Made by a program: the position numbers and the translations under genes. Shown here in pieces: positions 8,464-19,800 of a stretch of DNA of 64,000 nt. The stretch comes from Pseudomonas sp. ADAK18 (lineage in GTDB: Bacteria; Pseudomonadota; Gammaproteobacteria; Pseudomonadales; Pseudomonadaceae): positions 6,303,001-6,367,000 of the forward strand of contig NZ_CP052859.1 of the NCBI RefSeq assembly GCF_012935695.1, read 5' to 3'. Each line of letters starts with the position of its first letter. The stretch's first letter is position 1. Below the pieces are notes generated by a model, which worked only from the letters and a program-made list of their open reading frames with translations, did not search any database and was not told the DNA's origin.

Positions 8464-11400
8464 TCAGGAAGAGGCTCTGCGAGGTAGATGCCGTCCGCCC
8501 GTTGCGTCAGGCCCTGGATAGGTGCCGGTTCGGCGAAGAGAGGGTCTAGCGTGAGCCCGGGACCGCTCGGTAATGCCTCGCCGGAAGCGGTGGCCCGTAA
8601 CGGCCAGCACGTTATTGGCCAGCAGTCGCAGGCTGGTTTTGCTTATTGCCAGCTTCAGTGTCGGGGCTGCCAAGGGGGTGAGCAGCGCATGGAGTTCGGT
8701 CGTGGAGAGCGCGTGTTCGACTGCCGTGGGCAGGTCGGTGGGCTCAAACACCGTATTGCCTTCGGCATCGCAGGCACTGAAGCGTGTGCCTTGCCGGATC
8801 AGCAGGCGACGCGTGCCGCTGTCGGCTCCGCAGCTGAGCAGCAAAGGCCCGTCGACGCTCTTGTCGTGCACCTCAAGGCGCAGGTTGGAAGGCCAGCCCG
8901 GGAGGCGTTCAAGGGTTTGGAATATCAAGGCTGCGCTTTCGGCGTTACCGGCTGCGTCCATATGAATGCCTGCACCCGCACGGCTGGCTTGGGCCTGGCT
9001 GGTGTAGCGGTTCGCTTCCCATTGTTGTAGCTCTGTCAGGCTTTTTTCCAGTAGAAGACGTTGTTCTGCCAATGGGCTGAGTACTGCGGTCATTTCTTCC
9101 AGGTGGCTTTTTGACAATTCGGGGGCGAGCCGTCGCAGCTCCTGCTCCAGGGGAGTGGTGGCCTGTTCACTGAGTCCGGTCAGCCAGGAAAAAACGCGCT
9201 CCTTGTGTTGCTGTGCTTCCTGGCTCAAGCGCATGGCCAGGTTTTCAATTTTCGAGAAGTGAAAGGTGGGTCTGGCCGGTAAAAGTGCGCCGAACTCCTT
9301 AGCAGTCATGGCGTCCTCCAGGCAGTGCAGCAGGTCCCCTTTACGCAAGCGCCATTCGGGCACCTTGATGACCTTGCTTGTGCTGCTTTCAGGCGGATGG
9401 CTGATCAGTCTACGCCCTTGGCCGTCGACAACCATGAGTGCCCGATTTTTTGGCCATTGGGGCAGCGAGCTGACCAAGTGAAACTGAATGAGGGGTGAAA
9501 GCGCCGTGATGCGCTTGCCTTCGGCGTAGTTCGCGTCGAAGTTATTGATTTCCTGCGCCAGGTTGAAGCGCTTGACCGTGTCACGCAGCAAAGGTGCGGG
9601 CCGTACGACGCTCTGATGCCCCTGGCGCAGGCTTGCAGCGTCCACACCGCTCAGGAGCAGGATGGGCTCGATGTGTTCCTGGGAAATGTTCGAGGCGTCG
9701 GGCCCCAGGCGCTTGATCAGCTTGAGGTCGTCCCAGTCCTTCGGTGACTCATGCTCCTGGCGCCAACCGCCGACACCGTTGCTTAACAGTGTTGGCGTGT
9801 AGGCCTGAGGGTCGCTGGGATGTTGCAGCTGCCACTGGCCATTCAAGGCGTCGCGCTGCACGGCGTAAACGTGATCGTCGAGCTTCACATAGTGTTGCTC
9901 TTCGTGAAGATGCAGGCCTTGGGCATCGGCTGGCAAACCGCCGGGTAACTCCGTGAGGCGACGGTAGGGCAGCAGGTCGGCTTTCCATAGGCGCCAGCCC
10001 TGGTTGCGTACATTGACTTTCAAAAGTTTGGCGGTGAAGTGGGTGCTCTTCATGACGCCGGCGCTGACGGCAGCCTCGGCGGCGCTGTCCACCGCATCCA
10101 TTAGCTCGTTCAGGGCGAGATCGGTATCGCCCCGACTCCACGCGGCAAAGCCGTTATAGATTGAGTGGATGATCTCGCCGGCACTGACCACCAGCAGCAC
10201 CTCGCCGACAATGGGAATGAATGAGGCGGCAAAGAACAGGAATGATTTGCCAAGGTCGGCATAACGTTGCAGGCGTTTCTGTCGGCTGATCGCGTCAGTG
10301 TCGGCGGTAGGCACAGCCAGGACCTTGGCATCACTTTTGATCTGCTCGATCCTTCTTTGAGTGATGGCCTGGAACAGATCGCCCTGGATCGGGGTCCGGG
10401 TGACGGGCTCTTCCAGGCTGGTCGGGATAATCCTGGGCGGTGAGCCGAGGGGGCGGGAGTCAACCCAGGCAGGCTTCACCGTAAACAGGCTGCCCTGATG
10501 CTGCAGAGGGGTCAGGCGGTTGAAGAACTTCAGGTATTGCGCGTCTTCCAGGCGCTCGGCAAGGCGGCCAGCAAGGTCGTCCATGGATGAGTGGCGACGA
10601 AACGGTGCGATGGGATCGTCAGGGGTGTAAAGGATCTGGTTCCTGTCGAAATTTCGATCCCGGATCACCAGGACGCTGGGTAACACCACGCCGTTGATGG
10701 TCAGGTGGTTGCACAGCATGTCGGGGTGATTGCCGTCGCGCTGCAGCGTGAGCAGTTGTTGATACAACCTGTTTTCAAAATCGCCCCTGAGGTGCGCGAC
10801 GTGCAGCGCCACGTCAAACCTGTTCTGTTCGTGTTCGGCGAACAGCCTGCGTACCTGACCTGCGCTGCGGGTGGTGTCGGACGTGGTGACGGGATCCAAA
10901 ATACTGTTGATGTGCCGAAGATAGTGGCTGCCAAGGTCAAGGCTGCGGCAAAAGGCGGCAAACATGAGTGGTGTGATCGGGCTCGATATACGGCCAGCCT
11001 TGGTGTTCGTGTACAGGCCTGAGCCGGTTTCCATCCCGTCTTCCTCGGTTTCAGACGCCTCGAAGTTCAGTAGGGCGGCCTCCAGCAACGAGTGTTCGGT
11101 GGTTTTGGCGTGAATTCTGACTTGCCCCAGCAGATGGTGTTTTTTCCATTCGCGCACCAGCACGGACTGCTCGGCATCCAGCAGTCCGTGAAACTTGATG
11201 CTGAGCACCTGTTGCAGCAACGGCCGGGCAAACACGTCGGGGCTTTTCAATTGGTCAAGAATCCCCTTGAGGTGGTGCCTGGATTGATTGTTGTTGATCA
11301 GGCTTTTGCGCAGGGCTTCGCGCATTCCCGGTGACGCTTGGGTCATCCAGGTAGGCAGGCGCGACTTGATGAAGGCTTCGTGGGGGTGGGGCGATGAGGT

Positions 11401-11484
11401 AGGGCGCGTTGGCTCGTTCACTGTTGGTTTCCATGAAGGAGGGTTGTCGATCCACGACAGGCTATCCTCGCAATGGTTGGCCAA
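8464..11484 (-). CDS. DUF6543 (dermonecrotic-toxin-like) protein, 5' part
   Basis: 1006-codon frame, about 950 codons of it authentic. It resembles the large Pseudomonas proteins with a DUF6543 'dermonecrotic toxin' N-terminal region: a helical N-terminus, a domain with the text LFTVKPAW near residue 330, a hydrophobic stretch (about 415-447, SFLFFAASFIPIVGEVLLVV) and later repeated text of the type LHLHEEQHYVKLDDHVYAVQ. These proteins are suspected secreted effectors, but no function is proven here. The start is unclear: TTG at 11484 or a GTG about 75 bases downstream, neither with a good ribosome site. The 3' end is out of frame with the SET part. Confidence 0.6.
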   Translation of the reverse strand: MANHCEDSLSWIDNPPSWKPTVNEPTRPTSSPHPHEAFIKSRLPTWMTQASPGMREALRKSLINNNQSRHHLKGILDQLKSPDVFARPLLQQVLSIKFHGLLDAEQSVLVREWKKHHLLGQVRIHAKTTEHSLLEAALLNFEASETEEDGMETGSGLYTNTKAGRISSPITPLMFAAFCRSLDLGSHYLRHINSILDPVTTSDTTRSAGQVRRLFAEHEQNRFDVALHVAHLRGDFENRLYQQLLTLQRDGNHPDMLCNHLTINGVVLPSVLVIRDRNFDRNQILYTPDDPIAPFRRHSSMDDLAGRLAERLEDAQYLKFFNRLTPLQHQGSLFTVKPAWVDSRPLGSPPRIIPTSLEEPVTRTPIQGDLFQAITQRRIEQIKSDAKVLAVPTADTDAISRQKRLQRYADLGKSFLFFAASFIPIVGEVLLVVSAGEIIHSIYNGFAAWSRGDTDLALNELMDAVDSAAEAAVSAGVMKSTHFTAKLLKVNVRNQGWRLWKADLLPYRRLTELPGGLPADAQGLHLHEEQHYVKLDDHVYAVQRDALNGQWQLQHPSDPQAYTPTLLSNGVGGWRQEHESPKDWDDLKLIKRLGPDASNISQEHIEPILLLSGVDAASLRQGHQSVVRPAPLLRDTVKRFNLAQEINNFDANYAEGKRITALSPLIQFHLVSSLPQWPKNRALMVVDGQGRRLISHPPESSTSKVIKVPEWRLRKGDLLHCLEDAMTAKEFGALLPARPTFHFSKIENLAMRLSQEAQQHKERVFSWLTGLSEQATTPLEQELRRLAPELSKSHLEEMTAVLSPLAEQRLLLEKSLTELQQWEANRYTSQAQASRAGAGIHMDAAGNAESAALIFQTLERLPGWPSNLRLEVHDKSVDGPLLLSCGADSGTRRLLIRQGTRFSACDAEGNTVFEPTDLPTAVEHALSTTELHALLTPLAAPTLKLAISKTSLRLLANNVLAVTGHRFRRGITERSRAHARPSLRRTGTYPGPDATGGRHLPRRASS
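8577..8600 (-). other. Frameshift junction in the DUF6543-SET gene
   Basis: The upstream frame reads sensibly to NNVLAVTG and then turns into Arg-rich text (HRFRRGITERSRAHARP) before stopping at 8464. The next frame reads ATASGEALPSGPGLTLDPLFAEP and runs straight into the SET-containing part. Dropping one base near the gggcc at about 8593-8597 would join the two. No long homopolymer marks a programmed slip site. Confidence 0.65.
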
Positions 11485-11639
11485 AAGCTAACTACATAAC
11501 CCCTTGCCGGCAGCCAAACAGCTTATGCATGGGGGGCAGGGAAGGGTTTGGGTAAAACCCGACCGCCGCCGTCGGAATTGGTCAAATTTTGTGCTATATT
11601 CCGCGCCCGCGATTTTTCATCTCAACACCGGTCATCGTC

Positions 11640-13943
<2,304 letters not shown>

Positions 13944-13958
13944 TCGCAGCCTGAACCA

Positions 13959-13988
13959 CAAAACGCCAGCCTCGTGCTGGCGTTTTGC
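13959..13988 (+). terminator. Rho-independent terminator after ygiQ
   Basis: Stem AAAACGCCAGC / GCTGGCGTTTT with loop CTCGT. The T-run is inside the right arm. The duplicated block of the toxin island starts within this right arm. Confidence 0.85.
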
Positions 13989-14037
13989 TTTCTAGCGGGT
14001 GGGTAGCCTGTTTGTTAAGGTGGCGCCCATTCAATCG
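13982..14037. repeat. Direct repeat copy 1 upstream of toxin locus
   Basis: 56 bases beginning GTTTTGCTTTCTAGCGG and containing CTGTTTGTTAAGGTGGCGCC. They align without gaps to 14713-14768 (about 47 of 56 identical). The second copy lies just upstream of the intact toxin gene, so this is the upstream region of a lost first toxin copy. Confidence 0.85.
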
Positions 14038-14126
14038 CCATCGCAGGCAAGCCAGCTCCCACACTAGACAGCGTTGATTCAAACGACACCGGTCAAATGT
14101 GGGAGCTGGGCTTGCCCGCGATAAGG
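14037..14126. repeat. REP-type palindrome at the deletion junction
   Basis: Arms of the GTGGGAGC family: GGCAAGCCAGCTCCCACA and TGTGGGAGCTGGGCTTGCC. It lies exactly between the upstream repeat and the surviving tail of the degraded toxin copy, where the body of that gene would be expected. Confidence 0.85.
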
Positions 14127-14131
14127 CCAGC

Positions 14132-14245
14132 GCTATTACTCAGACTAAATACTCCATAGGTGCAACGGCCTGGCTTGTGGGGAGCGCTTATGCGGGCAAC
14201 GTAAAAACCATTGCAGTGGGTTTGTATGAGGAAATAGGCAAATGA
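14132..14245 (+). pseudogene. C-terminal remnant of a second toxin gene
   Basis: Reading the + strand from 14132 to the TGA at 14243-14245 gives ITQTKYSIGATAWLVG, then GNVKTIAVGLYEEIGK. The intact toxin ends VTQIRDSLGAAIGLTG, then GNIRTLAVGLYEELE. The match is residue by residue and in register, including the stop overlapping the next start (ATGA). Everything upstream is replaced by a REP palindrome and has no start codon. This is a truncated paralogue about 37 codons long. Confidence 0.8.
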
Positions 14246-14694
14246 GTGATCGTTTGACGCTTCGTGGTTTTTTCAGGAATTACTTTCTTACTTTTATCGC
14301 GGGTATATTTGCTGCCTATTTTTCATTAGCCCTCGCCACAGCGCTTTCCTTTGCGACGTATTTTCGTGACGTTCCTCTTGCTGGAGGTTTGGGTTTTTCG
14401 ATTGTGCTCGCAGGGGCGTTTCTGATCCTGTTAACGGTCCATAGCAACTTCATGATTTTGCGGGGCCGGCCGTCTTGGGTGTGGGTAATGGTCAGTATTT
14501 ACCTCGTCTGCTTTCTGTTTGTGCTTCCAATGATTCAGTGCAGCCCTCATATGATTCTTTATGGATTGGCGTTGGTTTTTCCGCTACTCGGATTATTCAT
14601 ACTCAACAGCATCGTTCAGCGAAAGATGCGTATAAAGCTCGTTGAGATCCGGCACTTTCGACAGGCATTCAAAACCAAGCACAAAAAGCGGTAG
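14242..14694 (+). CDS. Small four-helix membrane protein, candidate orphan immunity protein (paralogue 1)
   Basis: 150-residue membrane protein with four likely transmembrane helices (about 12-37, 48-70, 78-98 and 102-122) and a basic C-terminal tail ending KTKHKKR. It is a clear paralogue of the two genes at 15712 and 16165: shared elements are YFRD, HxNFMIxRGRPxWVW, LVCFLxVLP and PLLGLxxLNSxxxRxMR. Its ATG overlaps the stop of the toxin remnant by 4 bases, just as paralogue 2 overlaps the intact toxin. It is therefore probably the immunity gene left behind after its toxin was lost. Function is inferred from context only. Confidence 0.7.
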   Translation: MSDRLTLRGFFRNYFLTFIAGIFAAYFSLALATALSFATYFRDVPLAGGLGFSIVLAGAFLILLTVHSNFMILRGRPSWVWVMVSIYLVCFLFVLPMIQCSPHMILYGLALVFPLLGLFILNSIVQRKMRIKLVEIRHFRQAFKTKHKKR

Positions 14695-14712
14695 GTAGCA
14701 CTCCTGTCTGAG

Positions 14713-14768
14713 GTTTTGCTTTCTAGCGGCTGCAGGGGCTGTTTGTTAAGGTGGCGCCCACTCGATTG
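14713..14768. repeat. Direct repeat copy 2 upstream of intact toxin
   Basis: Second copy of the 56-base block at 13982-14037. Together the copies mark the left edges of a tandem duplication of the toxin-immunity unit. Confidence 0.85.
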
Positions 14769-14772
14769 TTAT
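14743..14772 (+). promoter_or_regulatory. Candidate promoter of the toxin gene
   Basis: TTGTTA (14743-14748) and TGTTAT (14767-14772) are 18 bases apart and lie inside and at the end of the duplicated upstream block. Pattern match only. Confidence 0.35.
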
Positions 14773-14794
14773 GTAGTTTCAAGGAAGAGCATCT

Positions 14795-15712
14795 GTGACC
14801 AACCCGCTTCTCGGCATCGGTATGGACTCCAACCGTTCCCAGTTCATGGCTCGCCAGCGTATTGAGAGCCAAATCAACCTGCCGCGCTTATTTGCCTCCA
14901 TTGATGCCGATCCCGCCATCGTTGGTGCGGGCGTGGTGTATATCGATGCGGACTTCAATGTAGTGACGCTGCGTGAGTTCAAGCCGATTTGCAGCATCAA
15001 GCCCAAGCGCATTATTTTGCGCGAGGCGCAGAAGTACATCACACCCGCGCAGTTTGCCGATCAAGTGACCAACAACCCACGCGAGTCCCGTTTGGTGGGG
15101 GAGGCGGTCAATACGACATTGTCCTGTGCCGGTGCGATTCTGGGTTGGATCGTGGTATTTAGTGGCACAGTCGCAGTGCCTTTTACCGCTGGGGCGAGCC
15201 TAGTGGTGACTGGGATCGGTGCGACGGCGGCAGCGGCGAGTACAGCGCAGTGTGTGGTTGGGGGGGTGAGGACGTTCAACGAACTGAATGACCCGACGGC
15301 CAACGACGACATGGACAGCGAGGACTGGTATCGCTACGCAATGCCGGTGCTGGATGCGGCCTCACTGTTGGGGGCCGGAGCGTCTGCTCTGACCACCCTG
15401 CGATTGTTGCAGGCCAGAAAGATTGCCACGGGCCGAAGTTGGTACGAGCTTTCCAAGGGGCTGACCCGTCAGCAGCGAAAGGCGCTCACCAAGGAGTTGT
15501 TAAGCCTGAAGGATCCAAGCCTGAGTAATAAGTTGCTGAAGCTACGCCAGCGTTCCGGCGGGCTGGTCAAACGTTACTCGGCGACTGAGATCAATCACGC
15601 CACGGTGACGCAGATCCGGGACTCTTTGGGGGCGGCTATCGGCCTTACTGGGAGTTCCTTATCGGGAAACATACGCACACTTGCCGTTGGCTTGTATGAG
15701 GAGCTGGAGTGA
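14795..15712 (+). CDS. Predicted membrane-active toxin/effector of unknown family
   Basis: 305-residue protein I cannot assign to a named family. A polar N-terminal region (about 1-105) has a short beta-like stretch VGAGVVYIDADFNVVTLREF. A long Ala/Gly/Val-rich hydrophobic region (about 105-160) could form a membrane hairpin. After an acidic linker (NDPTANDDMDSEDWY) comes a second Ala/Gly-rich helix (about 183-205) and a basic helical C-terminus (about 210-305). There is no signal peptide. The GTG start has AAGGAAGAG ahead of it; an ATG at 14822 is an alternative. It is coupled (TGATG) to small membrane protein genes, the arrangement of pore-forming toxins and their immunity proteins. The toxin role is inference from layout and composition. 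Confidence 0.6.
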   Translation: MTNPLLGIGMDSNRSQFMARQRIESQINLPRLFASIDADPAIVGAGVVYIDADFNVVTLREFKPICSIKPKRIILREAQKYITPAQFADQVTNNPRESRLVGEAVNTTLSCAGAILGWIVVFSGTVAVPFTAGASLVVTGIGATAAAASTAQCVVGGVRTFNELNDPTANDDMDSEDWYRYAMPVLDAASLLGAGASALTTLRLLQARKIATGRSWYELSKGLTRQQRKALTKELLSLKDPSLSNKLLKLRQRSGGLVKRYSATEINHATVTQIRDSLGAAIGLTGSSLSGNIRTLAVGLYEELE

Positions 15713-16158
15713 TGGCGCGCCAAGACTCGTTGAAAGCTTTTCTAGCTCAGTACTTTCCGACGTTCATCTGTGCTTTCTTTCTCGCCTGCTTTGCCCTTTC
15801 CGCCGCTATTTCATTGGCCGCCAGCACTTATTTTCGTGGTGATCCCGACCGCGCGCGTTATTCATTCCTGGCGGCTGTGATTTTAGGACTGCTCCTTGCT
15901 CTGAGCCATTTCGTCATGATCCGAGGGCGTGCGTGGGGTGTGTGGGCTATCGCCGTTTTTTACTTGGTGTGTTTTCTGATGGTCCTCCCTACTTATGGCT
16001 ACCGGCCGCATATGGCAGCGTATGTGATGGGGCTGCTATTTCCTTTACTGGGGTTGTTGTTGCTCAATAGCCAGCGTCACCGTGAAATGCGTGGTCAGCT
16101 ATTGGTGCTGCGTCAAATGCGTCAAGCCGCCAAAGCCTGCCGCAGGCCTCCCCGGTAA
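15712..16158 (+). CDS. Small membrane protein, candidate immunity protein (paralogue 2)
   Basis: 148-residue protein with four predicted transmembrane helices and a basic tail (RQMRQAAKACRRPPR). It starts at the ATG sharing one base with the toxin stop (TGATG); a GTG three bases upstream is also in frame. It shares YFRxD, SHFVMIRGRxxGVW, YLVCFLMVLP and LFPLLGLLLLNS with its neighbours. Translational coupling to the toxin makes it the best candidate for the cognate immunity protein. Confidence 0.7.
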   Translation: MARQDSLKAFLAQYFPTFICAFFLACFALSAAISLAASTYFRGDPDRARYSFLAAVILGLLLALSHFVMIRGRAWGVWAIAVFYLVCFLMVLPTYGYRPHMAAYVMGLLFPLLGLLLLNSQRHREMRGQLLVLRQMRQAAKACRRPPR

Positions 16159-16164
16159 TTGGGC

Positions 16165-16614
16165 ATGAAAGACTTTCCTCTGACGAACAGCTTCCTCGCC
16201 CGCTATTTCCTCGTTTTTATAGGCGCAATATTCGCGTCGGTATTTTCTCTGGTCTTTGCTGTCCCATTGTTTTTCGACAGCTATTTTCGAGACCTTTCTC
16301 TGGCCGACAACGCCAAGTACTCCTTCCTAGGTGGCATCGCACTGACTCTTGTCATCGTGCACTGCAATTTCATGATCGCTCGCGGGCGTCCGCAATGGGT
16401 GTGGCCTCTGGTCGCACTATTAGGGCTTTGTTTTCTCGGGGTGTTGCCCACGATTGAGTATCGACCGCACACATTCATTTATGGCATGAGCGTGCTTTTG
16501 CCCTTGCTGGCGCTGCTATTGCTCAACAGCAAACGCCACCGTGAAATGCGCCAGAAATTGCTTGAGGTCCGCCTGCTGCGCCAAGCTGTAATAGCCAAAC
16601 ACAAAAAGCGCTAG
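16165..16614 (+). CDS. Small membrane protein, candidate immunity protein (paralogue 3)
   Basis: 149-residue four-helix membrane protein ending AKHKKR, closer at its C-terminus to paralogue 1 (KHKKR) than to paralogue 2. It contains HCNFMIARGRPQWVW and LLPLLALLLLNSKRHREMR. The stop of paralogue 2 is 6 bases upstream; an in-frame TTG at 16159 is an alternative start. Extra immunity-like genes beside one toxin are usually kept to resist variant toxins from relatives, which would fit here. Confidence 0.68.
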   Translation: MKDFPLTNSFLARYFLVFIGAIFASVFSLVFAVPLFFDSYFRDLSLADNAKYSFLGGIALTLVIVHCNFMIARGRPQWVWPLVALLGLCFLGVLPTIEYRPHTFIYGMSVLLPLLALLLLNSKRHREMRQKLLEVRLLRQAVIAKHKKR

Positions 16615-16758
16615 TCCGTCGACATTGGGTAGATTCACCACCCACCCTCGCACTCTCGCCACAAATATGTGCAACCCTCGCACCACGAGGGCCGCCGTCG
16701 CGCTGTTTTGGTGCTGTACTGCACCGGGTCCATTGATAAAGCGTAATAGCTCCCGCAC

Positions 16759-16774
16759 TGGCATAAGTCTTGCG
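16759..16774 (+). promoter_or_regulatory. Sigma-54-type (-24/-12) promoter of the transglutaminase cluster
   Basis: TGGCATA-AGTC-TTGCG matches the sigma-54 pattern TGGCAYR-N4-TTGCW with the essential GG and GC 11 bases apart. Transcription would begin near 16785, about 26 bases before the GTG. An inverted repeat GGTGC-N6-GCACC at 16710-16725 is a possible activator site. A sigma-54 activator would be required. Confidence 0.65.
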
Positions 16775-16810
16775 CGCTTTGTTTCATGCTCTGGCTTGCA
16801 GGAGGCCGCC

Positions 16811-19800
16811 GTGTCGATTCATGTCGCGTTGCACCATGTCACGCACTACCGCTACGACCGCTCGGTCGAGCTCGGCCCGCAGATTGTGCGCCTACGTCCG
16901 GCAGCCCATAGCCGCACGCGGATTTTGTCATATGCGTTGAAGGTTCTGCCCGAGCAGCACTTCATCAACTGGCAGCAAGACCCTCAGGGCAATTACCTGG
17001 CGAGGTTGGTGTTTCCGGAAAAGACCGATGAGTTGCGCATCGAAGTCGACCTGGTCGCCGAGATGGCGGTGTTCAACCCCTTCGACTTTTTCCTTGAGCC
17101 CTACGCCGAGAAAATCCCTTTCAGCTACGCCGCGGATGAACAGCGGGAGCTGGCGCCGTACCTGGAAACCCTGCCGCTGACACCGAAATTTGCAGCCTAC
17201 CTGGCCGGTATCGACCGCACACCGTTGCCGGCCGTGGACTTCCTTGTAGGGCTCAACCAACGCTTGGCTGCCGACATTGGCTACCTGATCCGCATGGAGC
17301 CCGGTGTGCAAACGCCGGAGTTCACCCTGGAAAACGCTTCCGGCTCCTGCCGCGACTCGGCTTGGTTGCTGGTGCAATTGCTGCGCAACCTGGGCCTTGC
17401 TGCACGGTTTGTGTCCGGTTACCTGATTCAGTTGACCGCCGACGTCAAAGCCCTCGATGGTCCGTCCGGTACGGAAGTGGACTTCACCGACTTGCACGCC
17501 TGGTGCGAGGTGTATTTGCCCGGTGCCGGTTGGATCGGTCTTGATGCCACCTCCGGCTTGTTCGCCGGCGAAGGGCATATCCCGTTGGCTTGTAGTCCTG
17601 ATCCTTCTTCAGCAGCACCCATCAGTGGTCTGGTGGAACCTTGCGAGTGCGAATTTACCCACGAGATGTCGGTGGAGCGGATCTGGGAAGCCCCACGGGT
17701 TACCAAGCCCTACACCGAAGAACAATGGCTGGCGATCCAGGCTTTGGGGCGGCAGATTGACGGTGATCTGCTCAAGGACGATGTGCGCCTGACCATGGGC
17801 GGTGAGCCGACCTTCGTTTCCATCGACGATCCCGACGGCGCCGAGTGGAACACCGCAGCCCTGGGGCCGGACAAGCGCCGGTTGTCCGCCGAGCTGTTCC
17901 AGCGCATGCGCAAGCATTACGCGCCCAAAGGCCTGGTGCATTTCGGTCAGGGCAAGTGGTACCCCGGTGAGCAACTGCCGCGCTGGTCCCTCAACTGCTA
18001 TTGGCGCCGGGACGGCATACCGATCTGGCACAACAGCGCGCTGATTGCCGATGAGCAGCAAAGCTACGGCGCCGACGGCGTGATGGCCGGGCGTTTTCTG
18101 GCGAGTATCGCCGAGCGCCTGAAACTGCCTACGCATTTTGTGTTCCCGGCTTACGAAGACAATTTCTATTACCTGTGGCGCGAAGGAGCCTTGCCGCAAA
18201 ATGTCACCGCTGAAGACCCACGCCTGGACGATAACCTTGAGCGCGAACGCCTGCGCAAAGTCTTCAGCCAGGGCCTGGATAAAGTCATCGGGCAGGTGCT
18301 GCCGCTGGCGCGTACGGCGGCCAATGACCGCTGGCAGAGCGGGCGCTGGTACCTGCGGGACAACCATTGCCGCCTGGTGCCGGGTGATTCGCCACTGGGT
18401 TATCGCCTGCCACTGGCTTCGCAGCCGTGGGTGACGGCGGCGGACTATCCGTTCGTGCATCCCGTCGATCCCAACCAGGATTTGGCTGAGCTGCCGACCA
18501 CCTCACAGTTGCAAAGCCACGGTGAGGCGGCCACGAGCAAAGACCGTGTCCCGAAGATCGACGAATCCGCCGACTGGCTGACCCGTACCGCCCTGTGCGC
18601 CGAAGCGCGGGAAGGCCGGCTCTACCTGTTCATGCCGCCGCTGGAGCGGGTCGAGGATTACCTGGAGTTGGTGGTGGCGATCGAGGCCACCGCCGAAGAG
18701 CTGCATTGCCCTGTGCTACTGGAAGGTTACGAACCGCCAAGCGATCCGCGCTTGAGCAATTTTCGGGTAACCCCGGATCCGGGAGTGATCGAGGTTAATG
18801 TGCAGCCGTCCGCCACCTGGGACGAGTTGGTAGAACGCACTGAATTCCTCTACGAAGAAGCCCGGCAAACCCGTTTGACCACCGAGAAGTTCATGATCGA
18901 CGGCCGCCACACCGGCACCGGCGGTGGTAACCACTTCGTTCTTGGCGGCGCCACACCGAAGGACTCGCCGTTCCTGCGTCGTCCCGACCTGCTGCGCAGC
19001 CTGATCAGCTACTGGCATAACCACCCGTCATTGTCCTACCTGTTTTCCGGACTGTTTATCGGCCCGACGTCCCAGGCGCCACGGGTCGATGAGGCCCGTA
19101 ACGATGCGCTGTATGAGCTGGAAATCGCCTTCGCACAAATGCCTGCACCCGGTGAAGAGTGCCCGCCATGGTTGGTGGACCGTTTGTTGCGCAACCTGCT
19201 GATCGACGTCACCGGCAACACCCACCGCGCCGAATTCTGCATCGACAAGCTCTACTCGCCGGACGGCGCTACCGGCCGGCTGGGCCTGCTGGAATTGCGC
19301 GCGTTTGAAATGCCGCCCCACGCGCGGATGAGCCTGACTCAACAATTGTTGCTACGGGCGCTGGTTGCGCGGTTCTGGCGTGAACCCTATGCGCCGCCGA
19401 AGCTGGCGCGCTGGGGGACTGAACTGCACGACCGTTTCCTGCTGCCGCACTTTATCGAACAGGATTTTGCCGACGTCATCGTCGAGTTGAACGCCGCCGG
19501 TTATCCGCTACGGGCCGAATGGTTTGCAGCGCACCTGGAGTTCCGTTTTCCCAAGGTTGGCGATTACGCCGTCAGCGGTATTGAGCTGGAACTGCGCCAG
19601 GCCCTCGAACCCTGGCATGTATTGGGGGAAGAGGGCGCTGTGGGCGGTACGGTGCGCTATGTCGATTCGTCCCTGGAGCGATTGCAGGTCAAGTTGAGCG
19701 GCTTGCCGCCGCAACGCTACCTGCTGACTTGCAACGGCATTCCGGTACCACTGCAACCCACCGGGCGGGTCGGTGAGTTTGTTGCCGGCGTGCGTTACCG

